Below are positions 34,597 through 42,089 of a stretch of DNA of 64,000 nucleotides, piece by piece (the first letter of the stretch is position 1; every line of letters begins with the position of its first letter). A program made the position numbers and the translations under genes. Below the pieces are notes generated by a model that did not search any database, was not told the DNA's origin, and saw only the letters and a list, made by a program, of their open reading frames with translations. This DNA comes from an uncultured Bacteroidales bacterium (GTDB taxonomy: Bacteria; Bacteroidota; Bacteroidia; Bacteroidales; Paludibacteraceae): positions 63,882 through 127,881 of the forward strand of contig CADCBB010000001.1 of NCBI GenBank assembly GCA_902799555.1. Direction: 5' to 3'.

Positions 34597-35725
34597 ACCT
34601 CTTCATGAGATCCGGCATCACAGATTTCTTCCATTCGCTGAAATCGCCGGCTAAGATATGCTGCCTTGCCTGCGTCACCAAATCGAGATAGAATGCCAAA
34701 TTATGAATCGACAGAATCTCGAGGCCTAACATCTCTTGCGCATGGATCAGATGCCTTGCATAAGCGCGAGTATAGGCGTGATCGACGTAACTCGTACCGT
34801 ACGGATCGAGTTCCGTGAAGTCATCCTCCCATTTCTTGTTACGCAGGTTCATCACACCTTGCCACGTGAAAATCATACCGTTACGGCCGTTTCGCGTCGG
34901 CATCACGCAGTCGAACATATCTACCCCGCGTTCAATCGCTTCCAGAATATTCCACGGTGTTCCGACACCCATTAAGTAGCGCGGTTTGTCTTGCGGCAGG
35001 ATGTCGTTGCAAACCTCGATCATATCGTACATGACCTCCGTCGGTTCGCCTACTGCCAAACCGCCTATCGCATAGCCGTCCCGATCCAGATCCCTTAGAC
35101 GCTTGCACGCCTCTTGTCGCAGATCGGGATACGTACAGCCCTGCACGATCGGGAACAGGTGCTGCTTATACCCGTATAGGTCTTCCGTGCTGTCAAAACG
35201 GGCGATACAACGGTCCAGCCATCTATGCGTGCGGTCCATCGAGTCCTTCGCGTATTTCTTATCCGCCGTACCCGGACAACATTCGTCGAAAGCCATCATG
35301 ATATCCGCACCGATCTCGCGCTCAATATCCATCACACTCTCCGGCGTAAACAGCAGTTTACGGCCGTCGATATGACTGCTGAAACGAACACCCTCTTCCG
35401 TCATCTTGCGGATATCCGTTAGGCTAAACACCTGAAAACCACCGCTGTCGGTCAAGATCGGCCTATTCCATCCTTCGAACTTGTGCAGACCTCCCGCCTG
35501 ATGCAGAATCTCCGTACCCGGACGCAGGAAAAGGTGATAGGTGTTGCCCAGGATGATCTGCGCTTTGATGTCGTCTTCCAACTCTTTACGCTGCACCCCT
35601 TTGACTGTACCTACCGTACCTACCGGCATAAAAATCGGCGTCAATATATCGCCATGATCCGTATGGATCACACCGGCCCTTGGTCCGACACCCTTCGCCT
35701 CGCTATGTAATTCAAAGAATTTCAT
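34592..35725 (-). CDS. tgt: tRNA-guanine transglycosylase
   Basis: The 377-residue enzyme exchanges guanine 34 for a queuine precursor in GUN-anticodon tRNAs. Family blocks are [46 protein letters not shown] and [13 protein letters not shown]. The zinc-binding CxCxxC of the enterobacterial enzyme is replaced: the aligned stretch is [16 protein letters not shown], with no cysteines. From memory this is the rule in Bacteroidota rather than a defect. The start overlaps the panD stop by four bases (ATGA). Confidence 0.95.
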   Translation of the reverse strand: MKFFELHSEAKGVGPRAGVIHTDHGDILTPIFMPVGTVGTVKGVQRKELEDDIKAQIILGNTYHLFLRPGTEILHQAGGLHKFEGWNRPILTDSGGFQVFSLTDIRKMTEEGVRFSSHIDGRKLLFTPESVMDIEREIGADIMMAFDECCPGTADKKYAKDSMDRTHRWLDRCIARFDSTEDLYGYKQHLFPIVQGCTYPDLRQEACKRLRDLDRDGYAIGGLAVGEPTEVMYDMIEVCNDILPQDKPRYLMGVGTPWNILEAIERGVDMFDCVMPTRNGRNGMIFTWQGVMNLRNKKWEDDFTELDPYGTSYVDHAYTRAYARHLIHAQEMLGLEILSIHNLAFYLDLVTQARQHILAGDFSEWKKSVMPDLMKRL

Positions 35726-36063
35726 AGTTTGTTATTCGTAGGGAAAACAATAGCCGGTTTGAACGTCTTCGCCTCTTCCGGCTCCATGAGCGCATAAGCC
35801 ATGATAATTACCGTGTCGCCTACGTTCACCAGATGAGCAGCCGCACCGTTGATGCAGATACACCCGCTGTTTCGTTTGCCCGGTATGACGTACGTCTCCA
35901 GGCGCGATCCGTTGTTGTTATCTACCACCTGCACACGCTCACCGGCATAGATATTCGCCGCCTCCATCAACGCCTCGTCAATCGTGATCGAACCGATATA
36001 TTCGAGGTTCGCTTCCGTCACTTGTACACGGTGAATTTTTGATTTCAGTATATTCAAAAGCAT
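35722..36063 (-). CDS. panD: Aspartate 1-decarboxylase proenzyme
   Basis: This pyruvoyl enzyme makes beta-alanine for pantothenate. The start giving [20 protein letters not shown] yields 113 residues, the normal length. Self-cleavage is expected between G24 and S25 in EYIGSITID, creating the pyruvoyl group on S25. Residues such as [10 protein letters not shown] and [11 protein letters not shown] are conserved. It has its own promoter and drives tgt and lptF/G as an operon. Together with coaE it places two CoA-pathway genes in the window. Confidence 0.95.
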   Translation of the reverse strand: MLLNILKSKIHRVQVTEANLEYIGSITIDEALMEAANIYAGERVQVVDNNNGSRLETYVIPGKRNSGCICINGAAAHLVNVGDTVIIMAYALMEPEEAKTFKPAIVFPTNNKL

Positions 36064-36085
36064 ACTACTCCAATTAAAATCGGCT

Positions 36086-36118
36086 GCAAAATTACAACAA
36101 ATATTTGGAATACACAAG
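36086..36118 (-). promoter_or_regulatory. Promoter of panD-tgt-lptF/G
   Basis: On the minus strand CTTG (36118-36115), a 20-base spacer and TAATTTTGC (36094-36086). Confidence 0.72.
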
Positions 36119-36167
36119 GATTTTACGGTAAAAAACAAATTTATTTGTATTTTTTATCCACCGCCCT

Positions 36168-37856
36168 TTACTTCACCTCTTGCCCTTGTAAGGTATATAC
36201 CTTCTCTCCGCGGAGGATGAGGATTTGACCGTTCTGGAGAAGTTTGGCGGGATTCTTGCTTTCCGACAGAACATGCCCTATATCTTCCGGATCCGGTTTA
36301 TACATGGCATATACATCCAACTTCTGCTGCACGTTCGTGCAATCGTGATCCCAACGGACAAAGATATAATGTTCTACCACCGGAGCCTCGGGCAAAACAG
36401 CATCTTCTCCATGTTTCACCCATTGCTCTTCCAGTAGTTCTTTATAAAAATCGAAGAAACGCACCCGGTATTCGTTGATGGCACATTCCGCGGTCAAAGA
36501 AGTGTCTTGACTTAACAAGATCGTCCGCGGATTGTCAGTGTTGCCGTCGCTCCATTGCACGAAGTGGTAGTTTCGCAGGGGATAAACCCTAAGTGTAATA
36601 CTATCACAGACGGTGTGCATTTCCGTGTGGTCAACATACCCGTTTTGCACATCCAGTACCAAGTTATACGGTTTGCCATATTGGACGATTTTAGTGTAGT
36701 CGGAAAGCACCTGTCGGAAATGCTCCAATTCTCCGCAAGGAACATAGATGGCTTTCAATTGCCCACCATAGAAAGCGTATTCTCCCACTTGATCCAACGC
36801 GCTGCCATGCGCAATAGTGACAGAAGGGGAAAGGAGGTAAGAGAATGCGTAAGGCTGGATTGTTGTGACACTGCCAGGCAGCACAAAATCCTTCAGTGCA
36901 CAGGATTCAAAAGCACTTCTGCCAATGATTCTGACGGTGTCAGGAAGGATGAGCGTAGTCAGACGGGTACATCCGCTACACGTGCCATCCGGAATCTTTG
37001 CGAGCCCGCCCGGAAACCGGATATAAGTCAGGCTGCGACATTGCTCGAAAATTCTTTCTCCGAGCGTTGTGACATTATCGGGAATCGTGACGGAAACCAG
37101 ACTGTCACAATAAGAAAAAGCCCCATTTTGTATCTCCGAGAGTCGGTTACCGATATGGATACTTGCCAGATTGCGACAAGCTGAAAAGGCGCTATTCCCA
37201 ATAGAAACGAGGTGGTCGCCCGTGGTCAATGATGTTATACTTCTACAGCAACGGAACGTTGCCTCTGCGATGTTGGTAACGGTTTCGGGGATAACTACAT
37301 CGGTCAGTTTGGTGTCGTAGAAATACAACTCATGCGGGGTACATGTTATATTGGAATTAGGGCTAACCGTCCACGGCTTGTTACACCACTCTTCCAACGT
37401 ACCCATATAGTGGATATGAATGGTTTTTGTCAGGTCGGAAGGGAAACTCATAGCTCCTACATAAGTCAGGGAAGACGGGATCTCCATATATTCCAAATTG
37501 TCACAGTCAGCAAAGACCAAGTTCCCCATCCATGTAACCGTATTGGGGATGATGACAGAGTCCAAACTGCTGCACCCCATAAAAGCGCAATCCTGTATTC
37601 TTGTGACAGTATAAACGGTATCACGATACGTGACGGCAGAAGGTATGTTCGCCATTTTCATTCCCTGATAGTTAGATGACATCGTACCCTCCATCCAATC
37701 TCTTATGGTAGCCATAGATACGACCCGGGCTGTGGAAGAAGCCGTGTCCAGATCATAGTACAAGTTATCTATCAAGATATGTCCATGCGCATTGTCCCAC
37801 GCTGAGAGCGAGCATATATTCGCGAGAAAGGTTATAAAGAACAATATCCGTTTCAT
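36168..37856 (-). CDS. BspA-like leucine-rich repeat surface protein
   Basis: The 562-residue protein starts with a signal peptide (MKRILFFITFLANICSLSA). From about 90 to 400 it has repeated LRR_5/BspA units (CSSLDSVIIPNTVT, CDSLVSVTIPDNVTTLG, CTRLTTLILPDTV). A repeat rich in aromatic residues follows (YHFVQWSDGNTDNPR). The tail, KLLQNGQILILRGEKVYTL, resembles a type IX secretion sorting signal. Such proteins in related oral species mediate adhesion; here that is inference. It has its own promoter. Confidence 0.88.
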   Translation of the reverse strand: MKRILFFITFLANICSLSAWDNAHGHILIDNLYYDLDTASSTARVVSMATIRDWMEGTMSSNYQGMKMANIPSAVTYRDTVYTVTRIQDCAFMGCSSLDSVIIPNTVTWMGNLVFADCDNLEYMEIPSSLTYVGAMSFPSDLTKTIHIHYMGTLEEWCNKPWTVSPNSNITCTPHELYFYDTKLTDVVIPETVTNIAEATFRCCRSITSLTTGDHLVSIGNSAFSACRNLASIHIGNRLSEIQNGAFSYCDSLVSVTIPDNVTTLGERIFEQCRSLTYIRFPGGLAKIPDGTCSGCTRLTTLILPDTVRIIGRSAFESCALKDFVLPGSVTTIQPYAFSYLLSPSVTIAHGSALDQVGEYAFYGGQLKAIYVPCGELEHFRQVLSDYTKIVQYGKPYNLVLDVQNGYVDHTEMHTVCDSITLRVYPLRNYHFVQWSDGNTDNPRTILLSQDTSLTAECAINEYRVRFFDFYKELLEEQWVKHGEDAVLPEAPVVEHYIFVRWDHDCTNVQQKLDVYAMYKPDPEDIGHVLSESKNPAKLLQNGQILILRGEKVYTLQGQEVK

Positions 37857-37924
37857 ATTCTCAAAACATCGATTATTGGCTGTCGGATCATCGTATTGTA
37901 GTTGTTGTCCAAACCTTTGCCGCT

Positions 37925-37957
37925 GCAAAATTACTGCTTTTTTGGCATATATGCAAA
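37925..37957 (-). promoter_or_regulatory. Promoter of the LRR protein gene
   Basis: On the minus strand TTTG (37957-37954), a 20-base spacer and TAATTTTGC (37933-37925), with dyad TTTGCATATATGCCAAA. Confidence 0.75.
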
Positions 37958-38028
37958 TTTTATGATGTTTTTTTATACAACAAAGTGCTATTTACCTATG
38001 ATTTAGCTATCAATTACCTATCCGTACC

Positions 38029-38072
38029 ATAGGATTCCCATACCATTCCCATAGGATTCCCATAGGATAGAA
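38029..38072. repeat. 11-base tandem array in the divergent region
   Basis: Four units: ataggattccc, ataccattccc, ataggattccc and a decayed ataggatagaa. Its layout matches the other arrays, with a longer unit. Confidence 0.9.
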
Positions 38073-38096
38073 GCCTAAAATTGCAAAAAATGCAAC

Positions 38097-38122
38097 ATAT
38101 ACTATATATATACATAGTATAT
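38097..38122. promoter_or_regulatory. 9-base inverted repeat upstream of the barrel gene promoter
   Basis: ATATACTAT (38097-38105) and ATAGTATAT (38114-38122) are exact inverted copies with an 8-base spacer, ending 26 bases before the -33 box. An operator is possible; an AT-rich chance palindrome is the alternative. Confidence 0.35.
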
Positions 38123-38148
38123 ATATACTTTTTGTTTGTTCTTTTTTA

Positions 38149-38181
38149 TTTGCATATATGCAATTTTTTTTGTACCTTTGC
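38149..38181 (+). promoter_or_regulatory. Promoter of the barrel protein and S41 protease
   Basis: TTTG (38149-38152), a 20-base spacer and TACCTTTGC (38173-38181). The -33 box forms the full dyad TTTGCATATATGCAA. Confidence 0.8.
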
Positions 38182-38200
38182 AGCGGATTAGAATGAAACT

Positions 38201-38881
38201 ATGCGAAAGGGAAGGATTATATTGTGCTTGGTAGGATTGCTGAGCGTGATGCCGATGGCGGCGGACGGTATGTGGCGTCTGGGCGTGAACGGCGGGGCAA
38301 CCTGGAATCACTATGCGATCGACAAGCAGTACATGACCGACTACCGCTTTCCGGCAGGATGGGGCGGCACGGCAGGCATGTATGCGCAGTATAACTTTTT
38401 CGACTGGTTAGGCCTGCGCGCCGGCGCCTATTATGCGCAACGTAACTACCGGCACACGCGTGCCCGATATTCCGGGATGCTGAATGTGCGGTATGAGAAT
38501 AACTATATGCTCTTTCCGGTGACGGTGGACTTCAGTTTCGGCGGAAAGAAAGTGCGTGGCTATGTGGATCTGGGCATGTATGGCGGTGCGTGGCTGGCGA
38601 GTCATCGCAGCGGAAAAGACTATGTGTCGGTAGGCGGTACGGGTTCGTACGAGTTCTCTGAACCGGTGATTTTCAATGCGCAACGGGACGAACGTGGTGA
38701 TTTCGGTTATACCGGCGGTGTGGGCATTCTCTATCAGTTTCGTCCGCATTGGATGATGCAGGTGGAAGCCGTGTGCTACTACAGCGTGGTCAGCGCCACG
38801 AAACAGTATATGCAGCATGTGAAGGACTATCGTTACCATACCACGGTAGGGATGCAAGCGGGAGTAAGTTATGTCTTTTAG
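38201..38881 (+). CDS. Outer-membrane beta-barrel protein, unknown function
   Basis: The 226-residue protein has a signal peptide (hydrophobic 6-20, cleavage near ADG). It is built of alternating aromatic and glycine-rich strands (WRLGVNGGATWNHY, LRAGAYYAQRNY, YTGGVGILYQF) and ends VGMQAGVSYVF with terminal Phe, as in PorT-like 8-stranded barrels of Bacteroidota. No specific function can be assigned. Its stop overlaps the next gene by 11 bases, so it is coupled to the S41 protease lipoprotein. Confidence 0.82.
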   Translation: MRKGRIILCLVGLLSVMPMAADGMWRLGVNGGATWNHYAIDKQYMTDYRFPAGWGGTAGMYAQYNFFDWLGLRAGAYYAQRNYRHTRARYSGMLNVRYENNYMLFPVTVDFSFGGKKVRGYVDLGMYGGAWLASHRSGKDYVSVGGTGSYEFSEPVIFNAQRDERGDFGYTGGVGILYQFRPHWMMQVEAVCYYSVVSATKQYMQHVKDYRYHTTVGMQAGVSYVF

Positions 38882-40436
38882 ATTCATAAAATATACCCTA
38901 TGCGTAGCAGCCTTGATGCTGGCGTCTTGTCGTCAGCAGAGCGACAATGTGCTGAACTATGCGTATAACGACAACATGGCGTTCGGCTCTGCGGAGAAGA
39001 GCTATGCGGCTAAGTTCGACGTCATGTGGTACGGCTTGAATGCCAACTATGCGTTGTGGGATTTTGAGTACGAGAACGGCTTGGACTGGGACCAGGTGTA
39101 CGACACCTATCGGCCTAAGTTCGAAAATCTGGATAAGCAACAGACGGCGGTGAGTGATTTGCGGTTGAAGAATCTATTGGACTCGGTGTTGGCGCCGCTG
39201 CATGACGGTCATCTGGTCGTGCGGATGGCGAACCATGCCACGGGAAAGTATGTCGGTTCTTCGCCGGGACAGATGCGTGTGTTGCGGGAGCGATCGGAGG
39301 AATATGCAGCGGTGCGGAATAAAACAATAGGCGCCTCTGCTTATACCTGGTACCGCAACGCTGGAGATATCATCGAGGAACGTCATTCGCAGACAAATCC
39401 CTTGGAGACCTGCGTGGAGCCGGTAGTATTGCGGTTGCAGGAACAGGTGTCCGAATGGGATGATAAAAAAGCTGCCGGAACGATCACACCGGAAGAGCAG
39501 GACTCGTTAACGATCTACGGCAAGGTACTGAATGAGTTATTACAAGCCTTGACACAAACCTCTTCCGACCAAGCGGCGGTTTCGGCGTATAATATCTTAG
39601 CCTATCGGTACGAATACCTGCAGGTCCCGGGTCTGGTGCCGGTCGATCCGACCTTGGTGAACTATGCCATGAACCTGTCCTATGTGCTCTTCAAGAGTAA
39701 CGGCGGAACGGTCGCTTATCTGGCTTTTGACCGTTTCCGACTGAGTGCTTATCTTGAGCCTGAATATACGGAGGAGCTTTTCGGTACGCCTTCGGCGAGT
39801 ACGCAAGCGGTGATAGATGACTTGAAGGCAACCTGGCGGGCATGGTTCAATGCCATCCAGACTCATCAGCAGGCAGGTGACCTGCATGGTGTGATCATCG
39901 ATATACGTACCAACGGAGGCGGATACATGAATGATTTCAAATTTGCCTTAGGCGCCTTATTGCCGGCCGGCGGACATCATAACACAGACGCACGCTTCAA
40001 ACGCGGAACGGGACGATATGACTATTCGCCCGTGATGCCGCAGAACATGCCTACCTTGGATGAAACGCATGTGACGGTGACAGCGCCGATCGTGACCTTG
40101 TGTAACTGTGCCTCGGTGAGTATGGCGGAGCATACGTCGTACGGCACGAAGATGTTAGACAACGGCACGCTTATCGGTACACGTACTTTCGGCGGCTTCA
40201 GTGCCCTAGTAGGCGCAGAAGGGTATACTACCAACTACGCCGGTCATGTAGGCGTGCAAGGTGTGACGCCGGTCTTCTGCTACGTTCCCATGGAGGTGGC
40301 GTTTTCGCTGGACGGACATATTCTCGAAGGGCATGGTGTCGATCCGGATATAGAGGTGGCTTCTGACGTAGCGACATGGAACAAAGGAAATGGGCCGGAT
40401 TGCCAATTGGACCGTGCATTGCAGTTTATCAAATAA
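38871..40436 (+). CDS. S41 family peptidase, lipoprotein
   Basis: The 521-residue protein has a lipoprotein signal (MSFRFIKYTLCVAALMLASC). A helical N-terminal domain precedes an S41 catalytic domain: VIIDIRTNGGGYMND near residue 343, then LCNCASVSMAEHTSYG with the likely nucleophilic Ser, and IGTRTFGGFSALVG. No clear PDZ domain is visible between them, unlike CtpA. It resembles the many S41 lipoproteins of unknown substrate in Bacteroidota. It should face the periplasm or surface next to the co-encoded barrel. Confidence 0.88.
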   Translation: MSFRFIKYTLCVAALMLASCRQQSDNVLNYAYNDNMAFGSAEKSYAAKFDVMWYGLNANYALWDFEYENGLDWDQVYDTYRPKFENLDKQQTAVSDLRLKNLLDSVLAPLHDGHLVVRMANHATGKYVGSSPGQMRVLRERSEEYAAVRNKTIGASAYTWYRNAGDIIEERHSQTNPLETCVEPVVLRLQEQVSEWDDKKAAGTITPEEQDSLTIYGKVLNELLQALTQTSSDQAAVSAYNILAYRYEYLQVPGLVPVDPTLVNYAMNLSYVLFKSNGGTVAYLAFDRFRLSAYLEPEYTEELFGTPSASTQAVIDDLKATWRAWFNAIQTHQQAGDLHGVIIDIRTNGGGYMNDFKFALGALLPAGGHHNTDARFKRGTGRYDYSPVMPQNMPTLDETHVTVTAPIVTLCNCASVSMAEHTSYGTKMLDNGTLIGTRTFGGFSALVGAEGYTTNYAGHVGVQGVTPVFCYVPMEVAFSLDGHILEGHGVDPDIEVASDVATWNKGNGPDCQLDRALQFIK

Positions 40437-40447
40437 GGTTAAAATAT

Positions 40448-41251
40448 ATGAACAATTTATTTAGTTTAGCAGGAAAGAACGCATGGGTGACAGGCGCATG
40501 TTACGGCATTGGTTTTGCTATCGCCAAGGCGTTCGCACAAGCAGGTGCGGAGCATATCATCTTCAATGCCCGCAGTCAGGAAGCGATCGATAAAGCCTTG
40601 GAACTTTATCGTGCAGAAGGTATCAACAACGCACATGGCTATGTGTGCGACGTGACGGATGAAGTGGCGGTTAAAGCCCTCGTGGAGCGTATTCATGAAG
40701 AGGTAGGCCCCATTCATATCCTCGTCAATAACGCCGGTATCATCAAGCGTATCCCGATGCACGAGATGAAACGCGAGGAGTTTCAGCAGGTGATTGATAT
40801 CGATCTCGTAGCGCCGTATATCGTTTCGGCAGCGGTACTGCCGGAGATGATGGAACGCCGCGAAGGTAAGATCATCAACATCTGCTCCATGATGAGCGAG
40901 TTGGGGCGTGAGACCGTTTCAGCGTACGCAGCGGCCAAGGGTGGCTTGAAGATGCTGACGCGTAACATCTGCTCCGAGTACGGCGAGTATAACATCCAGT
41001 GCAACGGTCTCGGTCCGGGATATATCGCTACGCCGCAGACAGCGCCGCTGCGTGAACCGCAGCCAGACGGCAGCAAGCATCCGTTCGATTCGTTCATCTG
41101 CGCCAAGACGCCTGCAGGCCGTTGGTTAGAAGCAGATGAGTTAGGCGGCACAGCGGTCTTCCTCGCTTCGCATGCTTCGGATGCGGTCAACGGACAAATT
41201 ATCTACGTGGACGGCGGTATTCTCGCTTATATAGGACGTCAACCCAAATGA
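40448..41251 (+). CDS. Gluconate 5-dehydrogenase-type SDR
   Basis: The 267-residue short-chain dehydrogenase is close to the Bacteroidales proteins annotated gluconate 5-dehydrogenase or KduD-like. The start is the ATG giving MNNLFSLAGKN; an upstream extension runs into the S41 gene. The NAD(P) motif is TGACYGIGFAIA, the NNAG motif is present, and the catalytic Ser-Tyr-Lys are in ICSMMS and SAYAAAKGG. The product probably reduces or oxidises a keto-hexonate in uronic-acid breakdown. The four-base overlap with the DUF4861 gene supports that pathway. Confidence 0.9.
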   Translation: MNNLFSLAGKNAWVTGACYGIGFAIAKAFAQAGAEHIIFNARSQEAIDKALELYRAEGINNAHGYVCDVTDEVAVKALVERIHEEVGPIHILVNNAGIIKRIPMHEMKREEFQQVIDIDLVAPYIVSAAVLPEMMERREGKIINICSMMSELGRETVSAYAAAKGGLKMLTRNICSEYGEYNIQCNGLGPGYIATPQTAPLREPQPDGSKHPFDSFICAKTPAGRWLEADELGGTAVFLASHASDAVNGQIIYVDGGILAYIGRQPK

Positions 41252-42087
41252 AAAAGTTTTTTTTAATAGGATTAGTCGCCCTCACGTTGACGGCATGTCA
41301 TAAGGAGGCGGTGCAACCGAAGGTGTATGGCCGTTATGTGCCGGAACGCAAAGATGATTTTGCGTGGGAGAACGAGTATGCGGCATTCCGTATGTACGGA
41401 CCTGCTTTGCGACCGGAGAACCCATCCAACGGTGTGGACCTCTGGCTTAAATCGAGGCCCGAGCTGGTAGTCGATAGTTTCTATTATCGCGAGCATGTGT
41501 TGGGCTTGCCATACCATATTAACTATGGTAAGGGGCTGGATTGCTACAAAGTAGGCCATACCTGCGGATGCGGAGGTATGGTAGTCATTGCCAATGATAC
41601 AACCTGGATAGGCGGTGCCTATGACCGTTGGGAGATCCTCGAACAGACACCCGATAAATTTGTTTTCCGCTTAGAATACGACAGCTTACTCGTAGCCGGT
41701 CATATTTTGCATGAGTCCATCACGATCACCGCTGAGGCCGGACAGCTGCAGAATAAAGCAGAAGTGGTACTAACCGGAGATTATTCCGGCGAGATGCTTG
41801 TTGGCGGCGGAATCTACTTGCATGACACGGTGGACTACTACCTGACGAAACCGGAGGTTGGATACGTGTTCTACGAGGAAGATGCGCTGAGTGATAAGAC
41901 GGCGGCTAAGATGAATTACGAATACAACGGTAGTACCACTCAGGGACGCGTCCAGATCTCTGTCAAAACGCCGGGTGCTACGCTGACGGAGATTCGGGAC
42001 GGTAACCTTATCGCTGTACGTCCGTACGAATTATGTGACACGCTGACGTATTATTTTGGCGCTACGTGGAGTGAGTGGAGTGAATAA
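41248..42087 (+). CDS. DUF4861 family lipoprotein
   Basis: The 279-residue lipoprotein (lipobox LTAC at residues 14-17) belongs to DUF4861, a beta-rich family often encoded with pectin or uronic-acid genes. Family blocks include FRMYGPALRP, DLWLKSRPELVVDSFYY, YHINYGKGLDCYKVGHTCGCGG and WIGGAYDRWEILE. The enzymatic role is not established. It follows the SDR by an ATGA overlap and precedes uvrD by two bases. The C-terminus SEWSE comes from a short DNA duplication. Confidence 0.88.
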   Translation: MKKFFLIGLVALTLTACHKEAVQPKVYGRYVPERKDDFAWENEYAAFRMYGPALRPENPSNGVDLWLKSRPELVVDSFYYREHVLGLPYHINYGKGLDCYKVGHTCGCGGMVVIANDTTWIGGAYDRWEILEQTPDKFVFRLEYDSLLVAGHILHESITITAEAGQLQNKAEVVLTGDYSGEMLVGGGIYLHDTVDYYLTKPEVGYVFYEEDALSDKTAAKMNYEYNGSTTQGRVQISVKTPGATLTEIRDGNLIAVRPYELCDTLTYYFGATWSEWSE

Positions 42088-42089
42088 GT

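Larger units (their letters stand above)
37857..38200. other. 344-base divergent intergenic region
   Basis: There is no gene here. It holds the promoter of the LRR gene, an 11-base tandem array, a 9-base inverted repeat and the promoter of the barrel gene, listed separately. The remainder is AT-rich. Confidence 0.6.

Noticed and set aside
34592..35725. Missing zinc cysteines of tgt considered a sign of a dead gene
   Set aside because: All other motifs are intact, and I recall Bacteroidota enzymes with the same substitution.
38029..38130. 11-base units and AT palindrome considered as replication origin iterons
   Set aside because: No dnaA or other replication gene, no DnaA-box cluster, and the same type of array occurs at 62081 between metabolic genes.
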